In this document: positions 16,352 to 26,181 of the stretch, in pieces
Numbering within the stretch: position 1 is the stretch's first letter
Layout: every line of letters starts with the position of its first letter
Source: Pontibacter ramchanderi
GTDB lineage: Bacteria > Bacteroidota > Bacteroidia > Cytophagales > Hymenobacteraceae
Direction of reading: 5' to 3'
DNA length: 64,000 bases
Assembly (NCBI RefSeq): GCF_002846395.1
Contig: NZ_PJMU01000002.1
Span: 372,001 to 436,000, forward strand
Notes under the pieces: generated by a model
What the model saw: the letters and a program-made list of their open reading frames with translations, nothing else
What the model was told of the DNA's origin: nothing
The model's database searches: none
Translations under genes and position numbers: made by a program

Positions 16352-19306
16352 TTAACGGCGCATGCGCTGTAAATATTGCACAAACACATCCTGCAGCTCT
16401 TTTGCCTTCTGCTCCTCGCCAATGGCCTGCGCCTCGCCGATAAGTTGCTGCATGATAAACAGGTTGGTCTGTATCTCCATGTCGAACAGGGCGCCTTTTT
16501 CGAGGTAGTAGTCCACGGATTCGCGTGAGCTCTTCGCCATATCTTCCCACAGAGCCTTGGCGCGCTCCTCTTCACCGAGGTCGGCAAAGAGCGAGATAAA
16601 CTGCGGCGTATAGTAGTCGTAAGGCACAGTGCTTGTCGGCAGTTGCTCAAAGCAGTGATCCACGATCTCTTTCGCGCGGGCGTTGTCGCCGCTCATCAGG
16701 TACTCAGCAGCCAGCTTTCCGAACTTGTCGCGGGCATTGGCGGCGAAGCGGTAGTAGTTTTCGTCGTAGAAAATGCTCGGGTCGTTGAAATTACGGAAGC
16801 TGAAGTTCATCATGTTCTTGTACATCACCTCTTTGTTCAGGAAGCCCGGCATCTCCTCGCTGCTCACTTTAACCGGCACCACGCGGTAAGCAAGTCCCTC
16901 GAGCTGGAAGTATTCCGACAGTCCCATAAAGTCGGCGCTGTTCACAGTGGTTGAGAAGTAGATCGGACGATCCCACTCGTTAGTGGCCAGCAAATCCAGT
17001 ATGATCATGTGCTTCTTCTCGAGCAGCGACTTGTTGATGGTCCACTGCATGCGGTCTGTGATCTGATCTTCATAATCTTTGGCGACAAAGCCTGCCTGGG
17101 CTACTTTGTTCTGGTCCACATCGAGGAAGAAGTTTTTGGTCGGGAAGCTGAGCAGGGTGCTGCCGCTGCCCGCCTGCACCTGCAGCGCCGGATGGTTCTG
17201 ACGGATCAGGTTTACGAACTGCTTCAGGTCTATACCTGCCGCCACCTGCTGGCGCTCTACGTAAGGCAGGTAATCGTTGGTACCCTGGCGGTAGTTCTCG
17301 TTCTCCAGTGTAAGTGGCCACGGCTCCGATTTGTAGGCCTGACGCTTCATCTGGTCTATGTACCAGTCGGTGTTCAGGTAGCTGAGTACAGCCACGCGCA
17401 CATCGGTACGGTAACCCTCCACTTCCTGCGCATACCACAGCGGGAAGGTGTCGTTGTCGCCGTTGGTGAACAGGATGCCGTTAGGCGCTACCGAGTCGAG
17501 CAGATTTTTGGCGGAATCCACGGAGTGGTAGCGGTTAGAGCGGTCATGGTCGTCCCAGCCCTCTGCGGCCAATATACCTGGCACGGCCAGACCAATAACG
17601 GTGGCAATGGCTCCGCTGGTCGTTACGTTGCGCAAGCCCCGGTTCAGCAGCTCGGCTATACCTAGCACACCCAGACCAATCCAGATGGAGAAGGCGTAGA
17701 ACGAACCGGCAAAGGTGTAGTCCCGCTCACGTGGCTCGATTGGCGGCTGGTTCAGGTATAGCGCAATGGCTATACCTGTGAAGAAGAAGAGCAGGCCCAC
17801 AATAAAGGCGTCGCGCTCGTTTTTGCGTATCTGATAGATCAGACCAATGATACCAACAATAAGCGGCAGCAGGTAGAAGGTATTGCGGGCCTTACTGCTC
17901 ACCACCCGGTCCGGTACGCCGTCGGTGGGCTTGCCAAACCACAGCACGCCTGACTGCTGCACGTCACTCTCGCGGCCCACAAAGTTCCACAGGAAATAGC
18001 GCCAGTACATGTGGCCCAACTGGTAGCGGAACAGGAAGCTCAGGTTCTGCCCAAAGGTTGGCGCCTGTCCTTCGCGGAGGTCCACCCATTTCTTATACTC
18101 CTGCAGGTGCTGCGGATTGTCGCTGTAAATGCGTGGCAGAATGGTTTTGTCCTTGCTGTCATAAATCGTTTCGAGCTTACGGCCTGCCATCACGTATTTG
18201 TCTTTGCCTTTCACGTAGCGTGGCGCGCCTTCTTCCTGCGCAACAGGCTGTGCGTTGTACTGCGGCCCGTAAAGCAGCGGACGGTCGCCGTACTGCTCAC
18301 GCTTCAGGTATGAGACAAAGCTCAGAATATCGTCCGGCGCGTTCTCATCGATCGTTGGGTTGTAAGATGACCGGATCGGAATGATCATGTAAGACGAGTA
18401 GCCGATCAGGATGAAGGTGAAGCACAGAATAGCTGTGTTCAGTACCCGGATGTTATGCTGAATGGAGTAGCGGATACCGTAGATAATAGCCGCTACCAGC
18501 AGGATCACAAAGAAGATGATACCGGAGCCGAAAGGCATACCCAGTGTATTCACAAAGAACACCTCTACGTTGCCCGCCAACGAGGGCAGACCAGGTATAA
18601 TACCCCACAGAATGGCCATTACGATCACGGCACTAATCAGAAACGCTATGAGGCCACCTTTCCAGGTTGGTCTGTACAGTCGGAAATAGTAGATAAAAGC
18701 CAGTGCAGGTATAGCCACCAGGTTCAGCAAGTGCGCGCCAATCGACAGACCGATCAGGTAAGCGATCAGGATCAACCACTTGTCTGACAGGGACTCGCCC
18801 ACCTTGGACTCCCAGCGCAACATGGCCCAGAAAACGATAGCCGTAAAGAAAGACGACATGGCGTATACCTCAGCCTCTACTGCCGAGAACCAGGCTGAAT
18901 CGGTGAAGGTATAGGCAAGCGCGCCAACGGCACCAGCACCCATGATCAGGATTGTCTGCGCTTTGGTAGGCGCCACACCCTCCTCCTTCACGAGCAGTCG
19001 GCGCGACAGAATGGTGATTGACCAGAAGAGGAACAATACGGTAAAGGAGCTGCAAAGCGCAGAAAGTAGGTTTACCCACCAGGCAACCTGCGTTGGATCG
19101 CCGGCGAACATAGAAAATATACGACCTACCAACAGGTAGAAAGGCGCCCCCGGAGGGTGCGGCACCAGGAGCTTATAAGAACAGGCGATGAATTCGCCCG
19201 CGTCCCAGAAACTGGCAGTAGGTTCCAGCGTCAGTACATACACGGCGGTCGCGATCAAAAACACGAGCCAGCCTACGAGGTTGTTTATCTTGCGATAATC
19301 CGTCAT
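16352..19306 (-). CDS. DUF2723 family membrane protein (TMEM260-like, putative O-glycosyltransferase)
   Basis: 984 residues. The N-terminal half has about 12-14 membrane helices and the DUF2723 hallmarks: LEPTASFWDAGEFIACSYKLLVPHPPGAPFYLLVGRIF near residue 27 (WDxGE-type acidic site typical of GT-C glycosyltransferases), TDSAWFSAVEAEVYAMSSFFTA, and later IEPRERDYTFAGSFYAFSIWIGLG. The C-terminal soluble part includes FTNGDNDTFPLWYAQEVEGYRTDVRVAVLSYLNTDWYIDQM. By analogy with TMEM260 it may transfer sugars to exported proteins; this is inferred. It ends with a tetratricopeptide-like helical segment. Many TATACCT motif copies lie inside. Confidence 0.88.
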   Translation of the reverse strand: MTDYRKINNLVGWLVFLIATAVYVLTLEPTASFWDAGEFIACSYKLLVPHPPGAPFYLLVGRIFSMFAGDPTQVAWWVNLLSALCSSFTVLFLFWSITILSRRLLVKEEGVAPTKAQTILIMGAGAVGALAYTFTDSAWFSAVEAEVYAMSSFFTAIVFWAMLRWESKVGESLSDKWLILIAYLIGLSIGAHLLNLVAIPALAFIYYFRLYRPTWKGGLIAFLISAVIVMAILWGIIPGLPSLAGNVEVFFVNTLGMPFGSGIIFFVILLVAAIIYGIRYSIQHNIRVLNTAILCFTFILIGYSSYMIIPIRSSYNPTIDENAPDDILSFVSYLKREQYGDRPLLYGPQYNAQPVAQEEGAPRYVKGKDKYVMAGRKLETIYDSKDKTILPRIYSDNPQHLQEYKKWVDLREGQAPTFGQNLSFLFRYQLGHMYWRYFLWNFVGRESDVQQSGVLWFGKPTDGVPDRVVSSKARNTFYLLPLIVGIIGLIYQIRKNERDAFIVGLLFFFTGIAIALYLNQPPIEPRERDYTFAGSFYAFSIWIGLGVLGIAELLNRGLRNVTTSGAIATVIGLAVPGILAAEGWDDHDRSNRYHSVDSAKNLLDSVAPNGILFTNGDNDTFPLWYAQEVEGYRTDVRVAVLSYLNTDWYIDQMKRQAYKSEPWPLTLENENYRQGTNDYLPYVERQQVAAGIDLKQFVNLIRQNHPALQVQAGSGSTLLSFPTKNFFLDVDQNKVAQAGFVAKDYEDQITDRMQWTINKSLLEKKHMIILDLLATNEWDRPIYFSTTVNSADFMGLSEYFQLEGLAYRVVPVKVSSEEMPGFLNKEVMYKNMMNFSFRNFNDPSIFYDENYYRFAANARDKFGKLAAEYLMSGDNARAKEIVDHCFEQLPTSTVPYDYYTPQFISLFADLGEEERAKALWEDMAKSSRESVDYYLEKGALFDMEIQTNLFIMQQLIGEAQAIGEEQKAKELQDVFVQYLQRMRR

Positions 19307-19379
19307 AGCAATTTACAAATATTCAGCGTCGAAAATACTAAATAAATTGGTGCCTGCGCACCTTTGGTGAGTCTGCCAT

Positions 19380-19409
19380 AAAAAAAAGCCAGTCTTTCAA
19401 CTGGCTTTC
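19380..19409 (-). terminator. Terminator after the T9SS cargo gene
   Basis: On the minus strand AAAGCCAGT and ACTGGCTTT form a 9-bp stem with a 6-base loop followed by a run of eight or more T. Confidence 0.85.
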
Positions 19410-19435
19410 GCTCTTGTAAGGGGTATAGCCCCCTA

Positions 19436-20011
19436 TTATTTCTGAAGGATCAAGCGCTTCGTTTCCACGGTCTTATCGTTCACGAGCAGACTATAAAAAT
19501 ACACGCCGGCCGGGTAGCCTGTCATATCCAGAATGAACACGTTGGAGTGCGTAACCGGTAACTCGTGGGTCTCCATCACTTTACCGATCGTGTTCGAAAT
19601 TTTCAGCTTGTAGTTTTCGGCCATGCCTACCTGCGAGAGCGACACGCGGGTGATGCCACGCGAAGGGTTCGGATAAGCATTGATGGAAGGCGTCTGGCGT
19701 TCTACCGGCATAAAGGCCATGTACGAATTGATCACAAACTGCGAAGAGCCGGCATAAGCTGTCTCTGTCAGGTACAGGCTTTTGCTTTTGTTGACGGAGT
19801 AATTCTTGGCCCATGCGGCAGTTCTGCCGTTCTCGGCACGCACATTCGCTTCGGCTTTCTTTTCAGGCACGGCTTTCCAGGCTGAGTTCCCGCCTGTGTT
19901 CACAGGCAGCACGCCGGCTTCTTTCAGGCGGCCATCGGCCATTACACTATATGCCGCCAAATGCGAAACCGCAAAGGCAGCCACTAATATCATTTTTGTA
20001 AAAGTTCTCAT
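19436..20011 (-). CDS. Short secreted protein with T9SS type A sorting domain
   Basis: 191 residues. A signal peptide (MRTFTKMILVAAFAVSHLAA) is followed by only about 90 residues of low-hydrophobicity sequence with Lys/Ala/Glu, then a complete type IX sorting domain (about 112-191): INAYPNPSRGITRVSLS, a central KISNTIGKVMETHEL, and the end MTGYPAGVYFYSLLVNDKTVETKRLILQK. The domain routes proteins through the type IX system to the surface. The cargo part matches no family I know and is unusually small. Closed by a good terminator. Confidence 0.9.
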   Translation of the reverse strand: MRTFTKMILVAAFAVSHLAAYSVMADGRLKEAGVLPVNTGGNSAWKAVPEKKAEANVRAENGRTAAWAKNYSVNKSKSLYLTETAYAGSSQFVINSYMAFMPVERQTPSINAYPNPSRGITRVSLSQVGMAENYKLKISNTIGKVMETHELPVTHSNVFILDMTGYPAGVYFYSLLVNDKTVETKRLILQK

Positions 20012-20801
20012 ATATCACACCTCGCTTTTCTAAAGGTCCCGGCCACTTGCTGGCAGGATGTCAAAGATATACCAAAATATAGTAAATAGAAAAAATCTAA
20101 TTAAAAATACAGGATACTATAGAAATAGCTATACCTGTTTTTCTTACTGTTTTGGTCTTGCTAAGACATCATCAAGAACCATGCCTTTCAACGCCCTTCG
20201 CACCACCATGACCCTATACCTGCGCCTAGGGTTGCACCGCTCCCAGTTAAAAAATCGCCTGCACACCTCATGTTACGACGCCCTAAATTGGACTCAGGTT
20301 AAAGCATGCCTATACTACATATCGATCTAAATATTAATATCATTCTATACTATACTTCCCGCGAACTCTTCTCTGCTGCGTGGCGATTTGACATACAACC
20401 GCTTTATATAAACCCAAAACAAGCACAAACCCCATTTGTGGACAATTAAAAGAATCTGATTGAACAATAGCGCCTTCTATACAAAATGTGCAACTCGGCC
20501 TCTAACACACCGTTACACCTAAAAGAAGCAAAGCATTGGACTATTCCTTTCGCAAAGCCAAGAAGAAACTAGGGTGGCGTGTTCCGAAAAAAATAATTTC
20601 AGATACCACAATTCAGGAGAAAGCACAGGCATTGTGCCTATACCTGAAAGGGTAAATACAAAATAGAAAAAAGGCAAAGAAGTGAGATGGCGAAATTTTG
20701 TCAAGTAACTGGTTATTTTTAGTGAACACGCTTAACCATCTCCGCTCAAATTAGTTAAATAAACAGAAGGAAAGCTTAACCGATGAGAAGGCGAGGCAAG
20801 T
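20012..20801. other. Long AT-rich intergenic region between the T9SS cargo and yceI genes
   Basis: About 790 bases without a convincing gene. It is clearly lower in GC than its surroundings and has three TATACCT copies (near 20131, 20216, 20638). On the plus strand, a Lys-rich frame from a TTG near 20536 to the stop near 20655 looks faintly coding but has no ATG and no known motif; it may be a gene remnant. The promoter of yceI presumably lies near its right end. Confidence 0.5.
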
Positions 20802-21395
20802 ATGAAAAAGCTAGTCCTAATTGTATGCAGCCTTTACTGGCTAACTCCACTGGCGCAAGCCCAGACAGGCACTTATAAAGGCATCGGCACCATCGTATTT
20901 GAAGCCGGTGCACCGCTTAGCCTGATCAAAGGCACCTCCGAGGCTGCCAACGGACTGATAGACCTGGAGACGGGCAAATTCCGATTCGATGTCCCCATTA
21001 ATTCCTTCCAATTCCTTAACTCGCTCATGCACGAGCGCTTCAACGACAAGTACATGCAGAGCAGTCGTTTCCAAAAGGCAACTTTTGTAGGCAGAATCAC
21101 CGAAAAAGGACCAGTTTCAGCTAAAGGAGAGGCCAAAGTAACTGCTGCGGGCATTCTGACCATTCACGGCGTTGCACAAAAAAGAACCATTTCAGGCACT
21201 CTCGTGCAGAAAGGAAATACGTGGCAACTTGTAACAGACTTTCCGGTTAAGCTAGCTGACCATCACATACAGGCACCCAGGTTAAGCTCGGGCTATGGCG
21301 CCAGCACCATGAACGTTTCGCTTAAAATGCCGCTTGAGCCCGCCGAACCGGAGCCGCAGCAGATCATAGCCATCAAAAAGTTTAGCTTCAGATAA
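20802..21395 (+). CDS. YceI family lipid-binding-like periplasmic protein
   Basis: 197 residues with a signal peptide (ending PLAQAQ). The mature part is an eight-stranded lipocalin-like YceI domain: GTIVFEAGAPLSLIKGTSEAANGLIDLETGKFRFDVPINSFQF, then NSLMHERFNDKYMQSSRFQKATFVGRI and VTAAGILTIHGVAQKRTISGTL. Family members bind isoprenoid-type lipids and are sometimes stress-induced. The last 8 bases overlap the convergent birA gene. Confidence 0.9.
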   Translation: MKKLVLIVCSLYWLTPLAQAQTGTYKGIGTIVFEAGAPLSLIKGTSEAANGLIDLETGKFRFDVPINSFQFLNSLMHERFNDKYMQSSRFQKATFVGRITEKGPVSAKGEAKVTAAGILTIHGVAQKRTISGTLVQKGNTWQLVTDFPVKLADHHIQAPRLSSGYGASTMNVSLKMPLEPAEPEPQQIIAIKKFSFR

Positions 21396-22137
21396 GGTAG
21401 GCGATTTCCTTGAAACCGAAATAACGCAATTCACCGGCCACCTCCAGGGCCAGCCGACCGTCCTCGTCCACTCCCATAATACGCCCCTGAACCTGCTCCG
21501 GACCAATCTGGTAGCCATGCTCTTCCTGGTAGCGGAACAGCGCCTGCAGGTACTCGTACTTCAGTTTATCGATTTTGCCGCTCCGCAACTCCAGGTAGCG
21601 TTTTTCGAGGAGTTCGAGCAAGCGGTTCACCAATCTTTTCACGTCGAGTTGCGTACCTACCTCAGCTGCCAGCGAAGTGGCCGTGCTGATTCCGAAGTGA
21701 AGCTGGTTGACGTTTAAACCAATCCCCACGATACTGTGTTGTATGAATTGACTGGTAACTGTGTTTTCTATCAGAATCCCGCCAAGCTTCCTGTCCTCGA
21801 AATAAAGGTCGTTGGGCCACTTAACGCGCGCCTGCCCCAGTCCCTGCTCGCGCAACAGGTCGAGCACCGCCAGCGAAACCGCCATGTTGAGGTAAAACTG
21901 GTGCCTGACAGCCAGAAAAACAGGTGACAGAATTACAGAAAGCGTGATGTTTTTGCCGGGAGCGGCCTCCCAGGAATTACCCCGCTGACCGCGTCCGTGC
22001 GTTTGCTCGTCGGTAAGGACCACACACCCCTCTGTGGCTTCATTTTTGAGGAGTAGCTGCTGGGCCTCTGAGTTGGTAGACTCACAAACCGGCAGAAAAA
22101 ACAGCTGCTGGCCCATAAAGAGCGTATTAGGCACCAT
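21388..22137 (-). CDS. birA: Biotin-[acetyl-CoA-carboxylase] ligase
   Basis: 249 residues, the short enzyme-only form without an N-terminal DNA-binding domain, so it is probably not a repressor. Marks: the S-T-N-x-E at the start of the catalytic domain (CESTNSEAQQLL), the biotinyl-AMP loop DEQTHGRGQRGNSWEAAPGKN, RVKWPNDLYFEDRKLGGILIENTV, and VGIGLNVNQ. A C-terminal SH3-like cap ends in VAGELRYFGFKEIAYLI. It activates biotin and attaches it to carboxylase carrier protein. Divergent from rsfS with about 50 bases between starts. Confidence 0.95.
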   Translation of the reverse strand: MVPNTLFMGQQLFFLPVCESTNSEAQQLLLKNEATEGCVVLTDEQTHGRGQRGNSWEAAPGKNITLSVILSPVFLAVRHQFYLNMAVSLAVLDLLREQGLGQARVKWPNDLYFEDRKLGGILIENTVTSQFIQHSIVGIGLNVNQLHFGISTATSLAAEVGTQLDVKRLVNRLLELLEKRYLELRSGKIDKLKYEYLQALFRYQEEHGYQIGPEQVQGRIMGVDEDGRLALEVAGELRYFGFKEIAYLI

Positions 22138-22155
22138 AGATTAAACAGAATTTAG

Positions 22156-22163
22156 TACTTTTG
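22156..22163 (+). promoter_or_regulatory. Candidate -7 element of the rsfS-ftsH operon
   Basis: TACTTTTG is an exact TAnnTTTG match 24 bases before the rsfS start; the -33 element is unclear. Confidence 0.5.
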
Positions 22164-22186
22164 TAAATCAAATTTAAGTAGTACAA

Positions 22187-22561
22187 ATGAAAGAAACCAA
22201 GGCTGAGGCCAATTCAGACATATTGGCAGAGCTTGTAGTAAAAGGCATGCAGGAAAAGAAAGCGCATGATATTGTCGTTCTTAACCTGAAATCACTTAAA
22301 AATGCCGTATCTGATTACTTTGTGATCGCATCTGCATCATCCGATTCACAGCTGGACGCGATTGCGTCGTCTATCGAAGAAGAGATATTCAAAGCCACCC
22401 GCCAGAACCCCTGGCAAAGCGAAGGCCGCACCAACAAAGAGTGGGTGCTGCTTGACTACGTGGATGTGGTAGCGCATGTATTTTTGAAAGACAAACGCGA
22501 GTTTTACGCGCTGGAAGAGTTGTGGGGCGACGCGGGCATCCGTCGCATTGAAGATGCCTAA
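22187..22561 (+). CDS. rsfS: Ribosome silencing factor
   Basis: 124 residues, RsfS/Iojap family. Typical blocks are KKAHDIVVLNLKSL, AVSDYFVIASASSDSQLDAIA, EGRTNKEWVLLDYVDVVAHVFLKDKREFYALEELWGDA. It binds ribosomal protein L14 and blocks subunit joining when nutrients are short. First gene of a run rsfS-ftsH-LUD-lpxH-propeller on the plus strand; ftsH starts about 71 bases later. Confidence 0.95.
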   Translation: MKETKAEANSDILAELVVKGMQEKKAHDIVVLNLKSLKNAVSDYFVIASASSDSQLDAIASSIEEEIFKATRQNPWQSEGRTNKEWVLLDYVDVVAHVFLKDKREFYALEELWGDAGIRRIEDA

Positions 22562-22632
22562 ACTTAACAGAAACGCCCTAAAACAAAACGAGGCGGCTCT
22601 CTGTATTTCATTTATCCTGAAACAACATATTC

Positions 22633-24765
22633 ATGGCTGAAAAAAATAATAAAGGGAATAGCAAAAAGAAAAAGCCGATGATACCTCCTACGCCCCCACG
22701 GCCAACAATGCAGCTGTGGATGCTGGCGGTACTCATCCTTCTTATTTTCGGACTCACTTGGCTGAACAAGAGCAGCGCCTCTGTAGAAACCACTCAACAG
22801 CGCTTTGAAGAGATGCTGGTGAGCAACGATGTCAAAAAGCTGACCATCGTGAACGGCAAAGTAGTGGAGGTATACCTGAAAGACGATGCCCTGCAGAACG
22901 AGAAGTATAGCCGCGAGCTATCCGGCCGCAGCACACTCGGCTCATCTGACCCGGGTCCGCACTACCATTTCACCATCATCACGGCAGAGTCTTTTAAAGA
23001 AGATTACGAAAAGCTGCAGGAGAATATCCCGCGCGAGAACCGGGTGCCTTACACCATTGAGACACGCACCGGTTTCGCTGATTTCTTCTTCCAGTGGGGC
23101 TTCCTGATCCTGCTGCTGTTTGGTTTCTGGTTCCTGATGCGCCGCGTAACAGCGGGTGGCGCGGGTGGCCAGATCTTCAACATCGGTAAGTCTAAGGCTG
23201 CCCTGTTCGATGCCGAGAACAAGGTAAAAATCACGTTCAAGGACGTTGCCGGCTTGGAAGAGGCGAAAGAAGAAATTCAGGAGATTGTAGAGTTCCTCAA
23301 GAACCCAAGCAAATTCACGATCCTGGGCGGTAAGATCCCGAAAGGCGCCCTGCTGGTAGGCCCTCCGGGTACCGGTAAGACCTTGCTTGCGAAAGCAGTT
23401 GCCGGTGAAGCCGACGTGCCGTTCTTCTCGCTATCAGGTTCTGACTTCGTGGAGATGTTCGTTGGTGTGGGCGCAGCCCGTGTGCGTGACCTGTTTAAGC
23501 AGGCCAAAGCCAAGGCGCCTTGTATCATCTTCATCGACGAGATTGACGCCATTGGCCGTCACCGTAGCCGTGGCGCAACGCCAGGCGGTAACGACGAACG
23601 TGAGAACACCCTGAACTCCCTGCTGGTAGAAATGGACGGTTTTGCCACGGACTCCGGTGTGATCATTCTGGCAGCGACCAACCGCCCTGATACGCTGGAC
23701 TCTGCCCTGCTTCGTCCGGGCCGTTTCGACCGCCAGATCAGCATCGACAAACCAGACATCAATGGCCGTACCGAGATCTTCTCGGTGCACCTGAAGCCGC
23801 TGACGCTGGCGCCGGATGTGGATGCCCGTAAGCTGGCTGCACAAACCCCAGGTTTTGCCGGTGCCGAGATTGCCAACGTGTGTAACGAAGCTGCCCTGAT
23901 CGCCGCCCGCCGTAACAAGAAGGCAGTGGATCAGCAGGATTTCAACGACGCCGTTGACCGTGTGATCGGTGGTTTGGAGAAAAAGAACAAGATCATCTCT
24001 CCTGAGGAGAAGAAAATTGTAGCCTACCACGAAGCCGGTCATGCCATTGCGGGCTGGTTCCTGGAGCACGCCGACCCCTTGGTGAAAGTGAGTATTGTTC
24101 CACGTGGGGTGGCTGCACTGGGCTATGCGCAGTATCTGCCGAAAGAGCAGTTCCTGTACACCACCGAGCAGCTGATCGACGAAATGTGCATGGCCCTGGG
24201 CGGACGTGCCGCCGAAGAGCTGGTGTTTGGCAAGATCTCTACAGGCGCTTTGAGTGACTTGGAGCGCATCACCAAAATGGCCTACAGCATCGTGACGATG
24301 TATGGCATGAACCCGAAAATTGGCAACGTATCGTTCTATGATTCGAAGCAGACGGATATGGCCTTTAACAAACCGTATTCTGAAGCAACGGCCGAAACAA
24401 TAGACGAGGAAGTTCGCACCCTCATCAGTGCTGCTTACGAACGCACCAAAGCTTTGCTGACTGATAAGGCCAGAGAGTTGGAAATTGTGGCACAGGAGCT
24501 TCTGCAGAAAGAGATTCTGTTCCAGAGCGACCTGGAGCGCTTGGTAGGCAAACGTCCTTTTGATGCCCTGACGACTTACCAGGCACACACAGCCGGTACA
24601 GACCGCAGCAAAACCAAAAGCGAGGTGGAGCAGGAGCAGCATCCGATCGAAATCGGTCAAACAAGGCATCCCGAACAGAATGGACAGGGCAGTGTGCCCA
24701 GCACGCCAATTCAAAATGATGCGCCGGCCGATCCGAACGATACCATTAATACCAGAACAGCTTGA
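22633..24765 (+). CDS. ftsH: ATP-dependent zinc metalloprotease FtsH
   Basis: 710 residues. A Lys-rich head leads to membrane helix 1 (about 25-45), a periplasmic domain, helix 2 (about 155-178), and the AAA+ domain: Walker A GPPGTGKT, Walker [13 protein letters not shown], second region of homology [20 protein letters not shown]. The protease domain has the zinc site HEAGH and later [13 protein letters not shown]. The last 70 residues are polar, charged and probably disordered ([17 protein letters not shown] region). It degrades membrane proteins and short-lived cytoplasmic factors. It runs directly into the LUD-domain gene. Confidence 0.97.
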   Translation: MAEKNNKGNSKKKKPMIPPTPPRPTMQLWMLAVLILLIFGLTWLNKSSASVETTQQRFEEMLVSNDVKKLTIVNGKVVEVYLKDDALQNEKYSRELSGRSTLGSSDPGPHYHFTIITAESFKEDYEKLQENIPRENRVPYTIETRTGFADFFFQWGFLILLLFGFWFLMRRVTAGGAGGQIFNIGKSKAALFDAENKVKITFKDVAGLEEAKEEIQEIVEFLKNPSKFTILGGKIPKGALLVGPPGTGKTLLAKAVAGEADVPFFSLSGSDFVEMFVGVGAARVRDLFKQAKAKAPCIIFIDEIDAIGRHRSRGATPGGNDERENTLNSLLVEMDGFATDSGVIILAATNRPDTLDSALLRPGRFDRQISIDKPDINGRTEIFSVHLKPLTLAPDVDARKLAAQTPGFAGAEIANVCNEAALIAARRNKKAVDQQDFNDAVDRVIGGLEKKNKIISPEEKKIVAYHEAGHAIAGWFLEHADPLVKVSIVPRGVAALGYAQYLPKEQFLYTTEQLIDEMCMALGGRAAEELVFGKISTGALSDLERITKMAYSIVTMYGMNPKIGNVSFYDSKQTDMAFNKPYSEATAETIDEEVRTLISAAYERTKALLTDKARELEIVAQELLQKEILFQSDLERLVGKRPFDALTTYQAHTAGTDRSKTKSEVEQEQHPIEIGQTRHPEQNGQGSVPSTPIQNDAPADPNDTINTRTA

Positions 24766-24776
24766 TAACACCAGGC

Positions 24777-25427
24777 ATGTACGAAGCAAAATCGAAAGAA
24801 ATTGTATTGAGAAGAGTTAGAGAGGCGCTGGCTAAGTCAGCGCCTTTTCTGCCTCCCACCCCCGACTTCAGCTCCCCGATTCATTTACCACTGGCTGAAG
24901 ATCAATCCATTGCCTTTGCGCAGGCTTTTATCGCCAACAGCGGCCTGTTTGTATACTGCGAAGACGAGGAGGATTTTTTTGACCAGCTATTCAATCTGAA
25001 ACGGGAGCAGCAGATCGAATACCTCCATGTTTGGGAGCCGAACCTGCAAAACATCCTTTACCAGGCAGGTATAGACTTTACTTCCACGGAAGAAGAATTC
25101 ATTCCCAAGGCCCAGGCCAGCCTCACCACTTGCGAAGCATTGATCACGCGCACGGGCAGCATTCTGGTGAGTTCGGGCAATGCCGGCGGCAGACGCCTGA
25201 GCATTTACCCGGAGACGCACATGGTGGTGGCCAAAGCAAGCCAGTTGGTGCCCGACATCAAAGACGGTCTGCAGCGGGTGCGCGACAAGTATAAGGAGAA
25301 CTTCCCCTCCATGGTATCGCTGGTGAGTGGCCCGAGCCGCACGGCCGATATTGAAAAAACATTGGTAATGGGCGCTCACGGCCCAAAACAGCTCGTACTT
25401 TTCCTGATAGATGACCTTCCGCATTGA
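24777..25427 (+). CDS. LUD domain protein (LutC/YkgG-like)
   Basis: 216 residues from the ATG at 24777 (MYEAKSKEIVL), 12 bases after the ftsH stop; a TTG at 24762 overlapping the ftsH stop is a possible earlier start. LUD domain marks: the N-terminal helix VLRRVREAL, then the T-R-T-G-S-I-L-V-S-S-G-x-x-x-x-R block (EALITRTGSILVSSGNAGGRRLS), the ASQLVPDI strand, and the end SLVSGPSRTADIEKTLVMGAHGP. LutC-type proteins belong to lactate oxidase complexes, but no LutA/B genes are near, so this one may act separately. Its 3' end overlaps the lpxH-like start by 17 bases. Confidence 0.85.
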   Translation: MYEAKSKEIVLRRVREALAKSAPFLPPTPDFSSPIHLPLAEDQSIAFAQAFIANSGLFVYCEDEEDFFDQLFNLKREQQIEYLHVWEPNLQNILYQAGIDFTSTEEEFIPKAQASLTTCEALITRTGSILVSSGNAGGRRLSIYPETHMVVAKASQLVPDIKDGLQRVRDKYKENFPSMVSLVSGPSRTADIEKTLVMGAHGPKQLVLFLIDDLPH

Positions 25428-26181
25428 CCAGCTGGCTCCCGGCCAGAAAGTGTATTTCGCCTCTGACTTTCACCTGGGTGTGCCCGACGCCGAGAGCAGC
25501 CGTGCCCGTGAGAAAAAGATCGTGCGCTGGCTCGACAGCGTAAAGCACGACGCGGCGGCTATTCTGCTGCTGGGCGACATATTCGATTTCTGGTTCGAGT
25601 ACCGGCATGCCATACCCAAGGGATTCATCCGACTGCAGGGCAAGCTGGCCGAACTGACCGACGCAGGTATACCGGTGCTTTTTTTCACGGGGAACCACGA
25701 CATGTGGATGTTCGACTACTTTCCGGAAGAACTCCAGATTCCCATCATCCGGGAGCCTATCTCCACCAATTTCGGTGGGCACAAATTCTACATCGGGCAC
25801 GGCGACGGCCTTGGCCCGGGCGACCATACCTACAAAGTGCTCAAAAAGGTGTTTAACAACAAGGCCTGTCAATGGCTGTTTGGCTGGCTGCACCCTAACG
25901 CAGGTATAGGCATCGCCAATATGTGGTCGCGCAAGAGCCGCATCAGCAATACAAAAGACGACGAGAAGTTTTTCGGGGAAGAGGAATGGCTGGTGCAATA
26001 CTGCAAAGAAGTGGAAAACGAGCAGCATCACGATTTCTATGTGTTCGGACATCGCCACCTGCCACTCGACATGCCCATCAATGGCGACAGCAGGTATGTA
26101 AACCTCGGAGAATGGGTCAATTTTTGCTCTTACGGCGTATACGATGGCAAAGACCTTAAACTCGAATATTTTGAGCAGTAA
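25411..26181 (+). CDS. lpxH: UDP-2,3-diacylglucosamine diphosphatase-like metallophosphatase
   Basis: 256 residues. The calcineurin-like metal site is complete: FASDFHLG (D-x-H), LLGDIFDFWFEY (G-D-x-F-D-x-W), FFTGNHDMWMFDY (G-N-H-D), GHGDGLGPGD and FGHRHLP (G-H). This set is typical of LpxH-type enzymes, which cut UDP-diacylglucosamine in lipid A synthesis. Start ATG at 25411 lies within the previous gene, so translation is coupled. The next gene starts inside its 3' end. Confidence 0.9.
   Translation: MTFRIDQLAPGQKVYFASDFHLGVPDAESSRAREKKIVRWLDSVKHDAAAILLLGDIFDFWFEYRHAIPKGFIRLQGKLAELTDAGIPVLFFTGNHDMWMFDYFPEELQIPIIREPISTNFGGHKFYIGHGDGLGPGDHTYKVLKKVFNNKACQWLFGWLHPNAGIGIANMWSRKSRISNTKDDEKFFGEEEWLVQYCKEVENEQHHDFYVFGHRHLPLDMPINGDSRYVNLGEWVNFCSYGVYDGKDLKLEYFEQ

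Noticed and set aside
23434..24789. 451-residue open frame antisense to ftsH
   Set aside because: Frame opposite a highly conserved gene with strong codon bias; composition is typical of an antisense shadow and it has no motif.
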